64,000 nt of DNA from positions 412,291 to 476,290 of the forward strand of contig NZ_LMRG01000023.1 in assembly GCF_001425605.1 (NCBI RefSeq). Direction: 5' to 3'. The position numbers were made by a program, and so were the translations under genes. Shown piece by piece: positions 53,296 to 63,750 of this stretch. Under the pieces are notes generated by a model. The model was not told the origin of the DNA. It was given only the letters and a program-made list of their open reading frames with translations, and ran no database searches. Every line of letters starts with the position of its first letter. The first letter of the stretch is position 1. Origin of the DNA: Rhizobium sp. Leaf453 (lineage in GTDB: Bacteria > Pseudomonadota > Alphaproteobacteria > Rhizobiales > Rhizobiaceae).

Positions 53296-54429
53296 ATGAC
53301 CAAGGAACTCGGCGTCGGCATCATCGGATGCGGCAACATTTCCACCACCTATTTCAAGCTTGCACCACTGTTCAAGGGCATCAAGGTTATCGCCTGCGCC
53401 GACATCAATCCGGCGGCGGCTGAAGTCCGTGCCTCCGAATATGACGTCAAGGCACAGACGATCGAGGAGTTGCTCGCCAATCCGGAGATTGACATCGTCG
53501 TCAACCTGACGATCCCGGACGCGCATTTCCCCGTCTCCAAGATGATCCTGGAAGCTGGAAAGCACGTCTATTCCGAAAAGCCGCTGGTCCTTTCGCTGGA
53601 GCAGGGCGAACAGCTGCGCGGCATTGCGACCGCGAAGAACCTCAAGGTCGGCTGCGCCCCGGACACATTCCTCGGCGGCGCGCATCAGCTGGCCCGCAAT
53701 TATATCGATGAGGGCCGGGTTGGACGCATCACCTCCGGCACCTGCCACGTGATGAGCCCGGGCATGGAGATGTGGCATCCGAACCCGGACTTCTTCTTCC
53801 TGCCCGGCGGTGGCCCGATCCTCGATCTCGGCCCGTACTACATCGCCAACCTCGTCAACCTGATCGGTCCGGTCAAGCGCGTCGCCGCCCTGACCTCCAT
53901 GGCCAATCCGACCCGCACGATCACCAGCGAGCCGCGTGCCGGCGAGGTCATCCCGGTCGCGACCCCGACCAACATCCATGCGCTGCTCGAATTCCAGAAC
54001 GGCGCGACGATCACCCTGTCGGCCAGCTGGGATGTCTGGTCGCACAACCACGCCAATATGGAGCTCTATGGCACGGAGGGCTCTATCTTCGTGCCGGATC
54101 CGAACTTCTTCGGCGGCACCGTCTCGGCCAGCGGCCGCGACAAGGACATCCAGCCGCTGGAAACCTGGGATCACCCGTTCTCGGTTGCGAACCAGGAGCA
54201 CAAGCAGGGGCCGATGGCGAATTATCGTACCGCCGGTCTTGCCGACATGGCGCTCGCCATCCTCGAAGGCCGCGATGCCCGTTGCTCGCTGGACCGCGCC
54301 TTGCACGGCGTCGATGTCATGGTCTCGATCCTGAAGTCCGGCGAAACCGGCCAGTTTATCGAGCTCACCACCACCTGCACCCAGCCACAGGCCCTCGGTA
54401 TCGAGGAAGCAAAGGCCCTGCTGCGGTAA
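53296..54429 (+). CDS. Gfo/Idh/MocA-family oxidoreductase
   Basis: 377 aa. NAD(P)-binding GVGIIGCGNISTTYF at the N-terminus, then YSEKPLVLSLEQGEQL with the conserved EKP lysine, and the C-terminal sheet domain GGPILDLGPYYIANLVNLIG. It would oxidise the sugar or disaccharide taken up by this operon. It lies 15 bp after the isomerase gene and is the last gene of the operon. Confidence 0.9.
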   Translation: MTKELGVGIIGCGNISTTYFKLAPLFKGIKVIACADINPAAAEVRASEYDVKAQTIEELLANPEIDIVVNLTIPDAHFPVSKMILEAGKHVYSEKPLVLSLEQGEQLRGIATAKNLKVGCAPDTFLGGAHQLARNYIDEGRVGRITSGTCHVMSPGMEMWHPNPDFFFLPGGGPILDLGPYYIANLVNLIGPVKRVAALTSMANPTRTITSEPRAGEVIPVATPTNIHALLEFQNGATITLSASWDVWSHNHANMELYGTEGSIFVPDPNFFGGTVSASGRDKDIQPLETWDHPFSVANQEHKQGPMANYRTAGLADMALAILEGRDARCSLDRALHGVDVMVSILKSGETGQFIELTTTCTQPQALGIEEAKALLR

Positions 54430-54455
54430 GGATTCCGCCACGGTAAAAACAGCGA

Positions 54456-54483
54456 AGGCCCGGATCATCCTAGATCCGGGCCT
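54456..54483. terminator. Intrinsic terminator between convergent genes
   Basis: A perfect 11-bp stem (54456-54466 with 54473-54483) with a 6-nt loop lies 26 bp after the oxidoreductase gene. On the minus strand it is followed by tcgctgttttta, so it serves the RTX gene best. Confidence 0.8.
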
Positions 54484-54506
54484 CCGTGCTTCAACCCGAC
54501 GTACCG

Positions 54507-56318
54507 TCAGACGATAAACATGCTTTCCGTCATCGTCTTGGTCGACGAGATTGCCATGGAGTTGTTCAGGCCGGCTGTGCCATCGCCCATGTCATAGGCA
54601 TGCCAGATCGCCATCATGCTGAGACCGGACTGGCTGTAGAACTCGTAGAAATAATTGCCGATGTTATCGGCGCTGCCCTCATAATCTTCAAGCCGTTGCG
54701 CATTCAGTACCGACAGGTCGAACCTGTCACCGCGCGCGGCATCTTCCACGAAAATCGTCGTCATTCCCTGGTCGGGATTGGCGCGGCCTGTCACGATCAG
54801 CTTGTCGTTGCCCGCGCCGAACTTGAAGTACACCATCAGTGGATCATCGGGGAACGACAGCTTGTAGGTGTCCACGCCGCTGCTTCCTTCGAATGTGATC
54901 ATGTCGATCCCGGCGACCGGGCTTGCAGGAAGTTTGGCAACGTCGATCTTCAGCGTATGGGTAAGGCCGGGCTTGTCATTGACGTAGGCGTCGATGTTCT
55001 TAGTGAGTGTCTTCAGGGAGATCTCGGTACGGATCTTGCCATGGTCGCTGTCGATGACACGATCGCCGACATCGTCGATCACATAGGTGTCGTATCCCTT
55101 GCCGCCGTTCATGATGTCGGCGCCATCGCCACCAATGATCGTGTCGTCGCCGGCACCGGATTCAACGTGATCGTCGCCATCGCCGAGGTCGATCGTGTCT
55201 TTTCCCTTGCCGGAATAGACCCAGTCGTCACCGCCACCTGTCTTGATCTTGTTGGTGCCGTCACCGGCGATGACAAGGTCGTTGGTATTGCTGGCGTCAC
55301 GGAACTTCGTTTTGCTCAGTTGGGCATAGCTTGCAACGCCCGCAGCAAACGTGTCGTTTCCGGCGCCTCCGACCTGTACGAAGTGTAGCTGATCGCCCTC
55401 CGCATGCTCGTCGGAGAGGATTTTCAGGTAGGTCTTGACCTGGGCCTCGAAGGACTCCGTCTTGATCGCGCCCGCATCCGCCTTGTTGATGACCTTGTCG
55501 CGCGCTGCGATCTTTTCGTAAACGCTGGTCGCGCCGCCCTCGCGGTCGAACAGGAAATCCATGGCCTTGAGCACGGCATCGGCGTCCTTGCGGTCCGACG
55601 GAGCCAGAATGCCGACCTTGTTGGATTCTTCTTCGCGGCGGTTCTGGAGGCCCTTGATGTTGAAATTGTCGTGGTTGTAGCGAACCTCGTACCAGAATTT
55701 CGCGTGGTTATCGTTCTTGATCGCACTCGAAATGCCAGGGCCGATCAGCGAGGGAGAATTGTAGTAGAGCGAATAGAGAACCAGTCGCTCCTGGGATTCC
55801 GCAGGCAGGGTGGCGCCATATTTCTTCAGGGCGGCCGTCAGGCCCTTTTCGATGGAGGAAGAAAACAGGCCGGGATGTCCATTCAACTTGGCTTCAAGCA
55901 GAACGGTAGCCTGTGCATCCGTCAGCCAGAGAGATTGCATCGCCTTCTTCTCTGTAGCCGTCCCGGCCGTCCCCTGCGACTTGGCAATAAGAGTCAGATC
56001 ATCGGCTTTCGTCGCGGTCTTGTCATCCTTCCAGGCCTTGATGATCTTTAGGCCGCTTTCCTGTAGCGCCGTCAGCTTGCCGTCGATCTTGCCCGTCAGC
56101 GCGAGTTTGAAGGCCAGGGTTATATCCGCCATGCTCATGGCCTTGATATTCAGGCCATAGCCGACCGTCGGAATATCCTTGCTGTCATTGTGGACTCCAC
56201 CATCGGCGGATGCCAGAGAATCTCCGATAAGCTTTGGATTTTCCCATTTCTTCAGAAAATTTGCGGTTTCTTTTAGAAAGTTCTTTTTATCGATCTTCGT
56301 CAAATTTGTGAGTGCCAT
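54507..56318 (-). CDS. RTX-type calcium-binding protein with an N-terminal lysozyme-like domain
   Basis: 603 aa, no signal peptide, as expected for type I secretion. Residues about 10-235 resemble a phage-lysozyme/pesticin fold. PTVGYGLNIKA recalls the TIGIGH motif, Asp45 and Thr51 have the spacing of the T4 catalytic pair, Glu26 is a candidate acid, and LQNRREEESN matches the closing helix. Residues about 317-412 hold GGxGxD-type nonapeptides (GGAGNDTF, GGGDDWVYSGKGKDTIDLGD, GDDHVESGAGDDTIIGGDGA) that bind calcium. The last about 190 residues probably contain the secretion signal. A secreted muramidase is inferred. No T1SS or immunity gene is adjacent. Confidence 0.8.
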   Translation of the reverse strand: MALTNLTKIDKKNFLKETANFLKKWENPKLIGDSLASADGGVHNDSKDIPTVGYGLNIKAMSMADITLAFKLALTGKIDGKLTALQESGLKIIKAWKDDKTATKADDLTLIAKSQGTAGTATEKKAMQSLWLTDAQATVLLEAKLNGHPGLFSSSIEKGLTAALKKYGATLPAESQERLVLYSLYYNSPSLIGPGISSAIKNDNHAKFWYEVRYNHDNFNIKGLQNRREEESNKVGILAPSDRKDADAVLKAMDFLFDREGGATSVYEKIAARDKVINKADAGAIKTESFEAQVKTYLKILSDEHAEGDQLHFVQVGGAGNDTFAAGVASYAQLSKTKFRDASNTNDLVIAGDGTNKIKTGGGDDWVYSGKGKDTIDLGDGDDHVESGAGDDTIIGGDGADIMNGGKGYDTYVIDDVGDRVIDSDHGKIRTEISLKTLTKNIDAYVNDKPGLTHTLKIDVAKLPASPVAGIDMITFEGSSGVDTYKLSFPDDPLMVYFKFGAGNDKLIVTGRANPDQGMTTIFVEDAARGDRFDLSVLNAQRLEDYEGSADNIGNYFYEFYSQSGLSMMAIWHAYDMGDGTAGLNNSMAISSTKTMTESMFIV

Positions 56319-56501
56319 ATAAATTCCTTAAAATTTTATAAATCAACAAGTAGATAATTTTTTATACTATGCATTGTTTTCGGTCAACGTTGCCGTACAT
56401 TCTTTCAGGGATGCCTGTTCTCCGTTTATCCCCTTGTTTCTCGTTGCTTTTTTTGCGATACCGCTTTCCTGATCCAATCCATGGACAAAGAGGTATCTTG
56501 C

Positions 56502-57533
<1,032 letters not shown>

Positions 57534-57544
57534 CCCTGTTTCTG

Positions 57545-57574
57545 CCATGGGCCGTCATCGTCGGCGGCCCATGG
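57545..57574. terminator. Hairpin between convergent genes
   Basis: A perfect 10-bp stem (57545-57554 with 57565-57574) with a 10-nt loop is followed by atttct. It lies 11 bp after the aldo/keto reductase gene and just before the end of the HxlR gene. Confidence 0.7.
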
Positions 57575-57582
57575 ATTTCTCA

Positions 57583-57966
57583 TCACGCGCCGTTGCGCTC
57601 ATCGAAATCCTGGCGGGCCTGTTCCACGGCCGGCAGGTAATCCACCGTCCATCGATAAAGCACCTTGAACGGCTCCTGCAGCGTTCGCCCCAGCGGCGTG
57701 ATGCTGTATTCCACGGAAATCGGCGAGACCGGAATGACCTTGCGGCCGACGATGCCGTTTCTTTCCAGCTTTCTGAGGCACTGCGTCAGCGCCTTTTGCG
57801 TCACGCCCTCCAGCCGCCGCCGGATTTCGTTGAAGCGCAACGGCTCGTCATGCAGCGCCGCGATAACCAGCACGGACCATTTGTCGGCAATCTGGTCGAG
57901 CAGCAGTCGGCTTGGACAATCGGCGACCGACAGAACTTTTCTGCGATTTTCCGACAGGTCTGCCAT
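57583..57966 (-). CDS. HxlR-family transcriptional regulator
   Basis: 127 aa winged-helix protein. VADCPSRLLLDQIADKWSVL carries the N-terminal Cys17 that serves as redox switch in QorR/HypR-type members. FNEIRRRLEGVTQKALTQCL is the recognition-helix region, and VEYSITPLGRTLQEPFKVLY forms the wing. It is divergent from an ene-reductase gene with an AT-rich inverted repeat between them, so it most likely regulates that gene in response to electrophiles or oxidants. Confidence 0.9.
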   Translation of the reverse strand: MADLSENRRKVLSVADCPSRLLLDQIADKWSVLVIAALHDEPLRFNEIRRRLEGVTQKALTQCLRKLERNGIVGRKVIPVSPISVEYSITPLGRTLQEPFKVLYRWTVDYLPAVEQARQDFDERNGA

Positions 57967-58017
57967 GGCTCCGGTTTCCTTTTTGCTACCTGGTCGACAT
58001 ATAGTGCCTAATTGACG

Positions 58018-58040
58018 CTAGGTATATAGTGTATACTTAG
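58018..58040. promoter_or_regulatory. AT-rich inverted repeat, candidate HxlR operator
   Basis: CTAGGTATA-tagtg-TATACTTAG: 9-nt arms match at 8 positions around a 5-nt spacer, 28 bp upstream of the ene-reductase ATG. A partial third copy (acatatagtgccta) lies at 57998-58011. The form fits known HxlR sites (spaced GTATAC-like halves). Confidence 0.6.
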
Positions 58041-58068
58041 AGTGCTCCGAATAAACAGGAGCATGATG

Positions 58069-59190
58069 ATGAGCCATTCCAATACCGATATTCTCTTCGA
58101 ACCCTTCCGCCTGAAGACGCTGGCCCTCCGGAATCGGATCGTCATGGCGCCGATGACCCGAACCTTCGCGCCGAAGGGCATTCCTGGTGCTGATATTGCC
58201 GCCTATTACCGGCGCCGCGCTGAAAACGAGGTCGGCCTGATCCTGTCCGAAGGCACGGTCATCGATCGCCCAGCGTCCAGCAATCATCCGGGTATTCCGC
58301 ATTTCTATGGGGAGAAGGCACTGAATGGCTGGAAACAGGTCATCGACGACGTGCATGCGGCCGGTGGCCGGATGGGGCCGCAAATCTGGCATGTCGGCTC
58401 GGTCGCCAACGGGATGACGGAGTGGGTACCGGGCGCGCCGATCGAAAGTCCCTCGGGTCTTCTGGCACCCGGTCAGCCGCGTGGCGAGACCATCAGCGAG
58501 GAAGCCATTGCCGATTCGATCGCTGCCTTCGGCCGTGCCGCCGCCGATGCGAAGCGCCTCGGCTTCGACACGGTCGAGATTCACGGGGCGCATGGTTATC
58601 TCATCGACCAGTTCTTTTGGTCCGGCACCAACCTGCGCACCGATCTCTTCGGCGGCGCGACCCTGAAGGAGCGTTCCCGTTTCGCAGGTGAAGTGGTCAA
58701 AAGCGTCCGCGCTTCCGTCGGTCCCGACTTTCCGATCATCTTGCGCGTCAGCCAGTGGAAGCAGCAGGATTATGCCGTCAAGCTCGCCGATGCCCCCGCA
58801 GCGATGACCGATTGGCTGGTGCCTTTGGTGGAGGCGGGCGTCGATATCCTGCATTGCTCGCAGCGCCGTTTCTGGGAGCCGGAATTTCCTTCTGTGGATG
58901 GCCAAGACGGACTGAATTTCGCAGGCTGGGCCAAGAAACTGACGGGTGCAGCGACGATCAGCGTGGGCTCGGCTGGCCTGTCCGGCGAGGTCATGGGCGC
59001 CTTTGCCGGTGAAAGCTCGACGCCAACCAAACTGGATACTCTCGTCGAGCGCATGGAGCGCGGCGAGTTCGACCTGATCGCCGTTGGTCGTGCCCTGCTC
59101 AGCGATCCGGCATGGGTCGCGAAGGTCCGGCAGGGCGAGGGCGCCGTCTTCCGGAACTTCACGGCTGACGCATTTGCCACGCTTGTGTAA
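58069..59190 (+). CDS. Old Yellow Enzyme family NADH:flavin oxidoreductase (ene-reductase)
   Basis: 373 aa, FMN-binding TIM barrel. LFEPFRLKTLALRNRIVMAP at the N-terminus, EIHGAHGYLIDQFFW, and FDLIAVGRALLSDPAWVAKV (FMN phosphate site) are diagnostic. It reduces activated C=C bonds such as those of enones or maleimides. ATG 58069 follows ACAGGAGCATGATG; ATG 58063 and 58066 directly precede it. Paired with the HxlR gene. Confidence 0.9.
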   Translation: MSHSNTDILFEPFRLKTLALRNRIVMAPMTRTFAPKGIPGADIAAYYRRRAENEVGLILSEGTVIDRPASSNHPGIPHFYGEKALNGWKQVIDDVHAAGGRMGPQIWHVGSVANGMTEWVPGAPIESPSGLLAPGQPRGETISEEAIADSIAAFGRAAADAKRLGFDTVEIHGAHGYLIDQFFWSGTNLRTDLFGGATLKERSRFAGEVVKSVRASVGPDFPIILRVSQWKQQDYAVKLADAPAAMTDWLVPLVEAGVDILHCSQRRFWEPEFPSVDGQDGLNFAGWAKKLTGAATISVGSAGLSGEVMGAFAGESSTPTKLDTLVERMERGEFDLIAVGRALLSDPAWVAKVRQGEGAVFRNFTADAFATLV

Positions 59191-59348
59191 GCAGGCGCTT
59201 TCGGCGGGCGGGACAATGACCGCCGGCCGAAAGATTTTCAGCCAGCTTATTGATTTGCCTAAGGTTTGAGCAACCGGCCGCGCGAAGGGATGCCTTAGAC
59301 AAAAGTCGAAGATTTCGTTCCGCCGCATGGCTGGACAAGGGGGAGTGA

Positions 59349-60533
<1,185 letters not shown>

Positions 60534-60564
60534 ACGCTCCTGCATGCATGATGTCAAACTTCGG

Positions 60565-60591
60565 CCCGGGGCAGCGATGTCCCGGGTTTTT
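60565..60591 (+). terminator. Intrinsic terminator after takP
   Basis: Stem cccgggGC / GTcccggg (60565-60572 with 60579-60586) with a 6-nt loop is followed by ttttt, 31 bp after the takP stop. Confidence 0.8.
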
Positions 60592-60606
60592 CATGCGCCT
60601 CGTTGA

Positions 60607-60980
60607 TTAGAGATTCTGCGGTTCGCCAATTTCAACGGCATGCCCGTCCGGGTCGTAAAAGCGGAAGACACGCTGTCCCCATGCCTGCCGTTCGACCGGT
60701 GGATAAGATCGACATGCGGGGCAATCGCTGCGAATGCGGCATCGACGTCATCGTGTTCGAAATAAAGCAGCAGGTTGTGCCGCCCGTAAGGCTGTTCGTC
60801 TTTTGACGCCTTGCCCCAGATCATCTGTTCCAGTGCCTCACCCTCGTGGGTCGCAAATCCACCCTCGAAGAGAACGAAACTGCCGAAGTCTTGCTGGATG
60901 GTCAGGCCGAGTGTCTTCTCGTAAAACGCCTTCGATTGGGCGATATCGCGAACGAAGGGGATCGGGTTCACAAAGCGCAT
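60607..60980 (-). pseudogene. Frameshifted VOC-family protein gene
   Basis: The first part reads as a normal VOC domain (IPFVRDIAQSKAFYEKTLG, DFGSFVLFEGGFATHEG, NLLLYFEHDDVDAAFAAIA). After VDLIH the frame runs into non-homologous residues and stops at 60591. Shifting the frame by one base at about 60698 restores the expected ending (PVERQAWGQRVFRFYDPDGH then AVEIGEPQNL and a stop at 60607-60609). One base, probably a C in CACC[C]GGTC on the coding strand, is missing. Either a recent loss-of-function mutation or a sequencing/assembly error. Confidence 0.85.
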
Positions 60981-61008
60981 CGGCTGCCCTTTCGACTGGA
61001 TATAAGAA

Positions 61009-61041
61009 AAGCCGTCCGCAACATGTTGCTGCGGACGGCTT
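61009..61041 (-). terminator. Intrinsic terminator after the TRAP permease genes
   Basis: A perfect 12-bp stem (61009-61020 with 61030-61041) with a 9-nt loop is followed on the minus strand by ttctta; it is 31 bp past the large-permease stop. Confidence 0.85.
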
Positions 61042-61072
61042 GTGTGTGCGCTTTAAAAACCTGCCGGTCTCG

Positions 61073-62866
61073 TCAATTGAACGAGGGCGGCGCGCTGAGG
61101 TCCGTTGCGGGCTTCTGCTGGCCGGCACCGTTCTGGTCGGCCGGTTTCGCGCCATTGCCATCCAGAGGGCTGCCACCCGGCAATTGCAGGCCGCCAGGCA
61201 AGCCGAGGCCACCGCCGTTGTCCGGCAGGGTCAGGCCGCCACCACCGACACCGAAGCCGGGGACCTCGATCTTGATCGTGGACGGATCGACGACGGCAGC
61301 ATCGCCCTTGTAGTGCATGACCATCTGCGGAAAGGCGATGGTGAGACCGACCATGATGACCTGAATACAGACGAATGGCACAGCACCCCAGTAAATCTGC
61401 CCCGTGGTGACCGGCTGGATCGTCTTCCCGGTTATCCTGTCGAGATAGGGCACCTTGGCGGCGACGGAGCGCAGATAGAACAGTGCAAAGCCGAACGGCG
61501 GATGCATGAAGCTCGTCTGCATGTTGATGCCCAGAAGCACGCCGAACCAGATTAGGTCGATCCCAAGCGCATTGGCCGCCGGTGCCAGCAGAGGCACGAT
61601 GATGAAGGCCAGTTCGAAGAAATCGAGGAAGAAGGCCAGGAAGAAGACGAGCAGGTTGACGGTGATCAGGAAGCCCGTTTCGCCACCCGGCATTGCCACC
61701 AGCAGATGCTCCACCCAGACATGGCCGTTGACGCCGTAGAAGGTCAGGGAGAACACGCGGGCACCGATCAGGATGAACAGCACGAAGGCGGAAAGCCGTG
61801 TCGTGGCCGTCAACGCCGAGCGGATAACCTCCAGGTTGAGGCGACCCTTCGCGGCTGCCATGGCCAGCGCACCGACGGCACCCATTGCTCCGCCTTCGGT
61901 CGGCGTCGCGATGCCGAGGAAGATCGTGCCGAGCACCAGGAAGATCAGCGCTAGGGGCGGGATCAGAACGATGATGACCTGTTGCGCAAGCCGCGACATC
62001 GCGTTGATCTTCAGTGTCCGATCGAGGATGGCCACAATGTAGATAAAGGCGACGCCGACGGTCCCTCCGAGAATATCTGCATTCTCACCCTGTGTCGGGT
62101 AGAGATAGACATGGGCGGCATAGGCAATGGCGCCGGCGACGATCAGCGCGATCAGGAGTGACGTGATACCCGAGCCCAAGGTCCGCGCTTCCAATGGCAA
62201 GGCCGGCATCGAGTCGCGACGGATGAAGGTCATGAGTAGGATATAGAGCATGTAGAGCCCGGTCAGGACCAGACCCGGAATCAGCGCGCCCGCATACATG
62301 TCGCCAACCGAACGACCGAGCTGGTCGGCCAGAACGATCAGGACGAGGGAGGGCGGAATGATCTGCGCCAGCGTGCCGGACGCGGCGATGACGCCGGATG
62401 CGACGCGGCGGTCATAGCCATATCGCAGCATGATCGGCAGTGAGATCAGGCCCATGGCGATGACGGAGGCAGCAACGACGCCGGTGGTGGCAGCGAGCAG
62501 CGCTCCAACGAAGATTACCGCATAGGCGAGACCCCCGCGAATAGGTCCGAACAACTGGCCGATAGTGTCGAGCAGATCCTCGGCCATGCCTGATTTCTCA
62601 AGCACGATTCCCATGAATGTAAAGAAGGGAATGGCGAGCAGCGTGTCGTTCGACATCACCCCCCAGAATCGGTCCGGCAGCGCGTTCAGCAACGGCCAGG
62701 AGAGATTGATCGATCCGCCTGACAAAGGGGCGAGTTCGACGCCGATAATGAAGAAGAGCAGGCCGTTGGCGGCGAGCGAAAACGCGACCGGGTAACCCAG
62801 CAGCAGGAACACAATCAGCGACGCGAACATGATCGGCGCGAGATTGACAGCGATGAATTCCATCAT
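61073..62866 (-). CDS. TRAP transporter large permease (DctM type)
   Basis: 597 aa. About a dozen membrane segments with DctM signatures: PVAFSLAANGLLFF, IPFFTFMGIVLEKSGMAEDL, ATTGVVAASVIAMGLISLPI, SGTLAQIIPPSLVLIVLADQ, and LGIATPTEGGAMGAVGAL. It is the sodium-driven import channel fed by the TakP-type binding protein. The family's short form is about 430 aa; this is the long form with an extra hydrophobic insertion (residues about 220-300) and a Gly/Pro-rich hydrophilic tail of about 65 residues (VGGGGLTLPDNGGGLGLPGG). Its start overlaps the small-permease stop by 4 bp. Confidence 0.92.
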   Translation of the reverse strand: MMEFIAVNLAPIMFASLIVFLLLGYPVAFSLAANGLLFFIIGVELAPLSGGSINLSWPLLNALPDRFWGVMSNDTLLAIPFFTFMGIVLEKSGMAEDLLDTIGQLFGPIRGGLAYAVIFVGALLAATTGVVAASVIAMGLISLPIMLRYGYDRRVASGVIAASGTLAQIIPPSLVLIVLADQLGRSVGDMYAGALIPGLVLTGLYMLYILLMTFIRRDSMPALPLEARTLGSGITSLLIALIVAGAIAYAAHVYLYPTQGENADILGGTVGVAFIYIVAILDRTLKINAMSRLAQQVIIVLIPPLALIFLVLGTIFLGIATPTEGGAMGAVGALAMAAAKGRLNLEVIRSALTATTRLSAFVLFILIGARVFSLTFYGVNGHVWVEHLLVAMPGGETGFLITVNLLVFFLAFFLDFFELAFIIVPLLAPAANALGIDLIWFGVLLGINMQTSFMHPPFGFALFYLRSVAAKVPYLDRITGKTIQPVTTGQIYWGAVPFVCIQVIMVGLTIAFPQMVMHYKGDAAVVDPSTIKIEVPGFGVGGGGLTLPDNGGGLGLPGGLQLPGGSPLDGNGAKPADQNGAGQQKPATDLSAPPSFN

Positions 62867-63435
62867 GGCCGTGCCTCCGGGGTCATGTCGTCAAGAGGTG
62901 CATGCGTCGGCACATAGGGGGTAGGGTCCTCCATATTGCCCGTCATGATGGCGATCTTCTTGATGATCTCCGAGATCCCCTGCGCGGCCAGCAGAATGAA
63001 GCCGAACAGCAGAATTGCCTTGGCCGGCCAGATGATCAGGCCACCGGCACTTGATGACATCTCGCCGGACCTGATCGACATCTGGACATAGGGGAACAGG
63101 TAATAAAGCATCAGCAGGACGAACGGCATCAGGAAGAAGACATGGCCGAACAGGTCGATCCAATGCTGTGTCCTGCGCGAAAACTTGCCGTAGACGACGT
63201 CGATGCGGATGTGCTCGTTCTGGCTGAGCGTGTAGGCGGCAGCGAACATGAAGGCGGCACCGAATAGGTACCATTGCGCTTCGAGCCACGCATTCGACGA
63301 CATGTTGAAGATCTTGCGGATAACGGCGTTGCCGGCGCTGACCAGCACGGCCACCAGGATCAGCCAGGAGACTGATTTGCCGATAACTTCCGTGACACGG
63401 TCGATGAGCCTGCTGATACCGAGCAGTGCGGTCAT
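62863..63435 (-). CDS. TRAP transporter small permease (DctQ type)
   Basis: 190 aa, four membrane helices. WLEAQWYLFGAAFMFAAAYT, NEHIRIDVVYGKFSRRTQHW, and the final ILLFGFILLAAQGISEIIKK are DctQ features. ATG 63435 was chosen because GGGGAGGAATACAT precedes it; the frame is open 27 codons upstream. Coupled by ATGA overlap to the large permease. Together with the TakP-type protein it makes a tripartite importer. Confidence 0.92.
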   Translation of the reverse strand: MTALLGISRLIDRVTEVIGKSVSWLILVAVLVSAGNAVIRKIFNMSSNAWLEAQWYLFGAAFMFAAAYTLSQNEHIRIDVVYGKFSRRTQHWIDLFGHVFFLMPFVLLMLYYLFPYVQMSIRSGEMSSSAGGLIIWPAKAILLFGFILLAAQGISEIIKKIAIMTGNMEDPTPYVPTHAPLDDMTPEARP

Positions 63436-63750
63436 ATGTATTCCTCCCCGCCAAGCTGTGATCATGATTTTTATTGCCAAGCATAGCCACAGTGCCGATT
63501 TCAAGGCCCGATTCAAGTCTGCGAGGCGATTTTCCAGTATAGTCTGGCAACGTCATACCAAAGTCGCATATGGGCTGGTCGCCGATGCTCAAAGCTTAGG
63601 CAGAAAACGCGACGCAGGCACGGTTCACGCTGTTGTTGCGTGAATGTGTTTCGTTGTCACGGGAGGAGACGGAATCGTCTCTGCGGGGCTTGAAATGGCT
63701 GCGGCTTTGATGCTGGATAGCCGCTCAAGAATCCATGAGGTACGTTCGTC
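63436..63750. other. 315-bp divergent intergenic region
   Basis: Lies between the TRAP permease genes and a GH43 gene read in the opposite direction. It must contain both promoters. I see no gene, strong hairpin or clear operator; short open frames on either strand lack ribosome sites. Confidence 0.5.

Noticed and set aside
52489-54468. Minus-strand frame of 659 codons opposite the isomerase and Gfo/Idh genes
   Set aside because: No family resemblance, low-complexity Arg/Asp/Gly composition, and both plus-strand genes are well supported.
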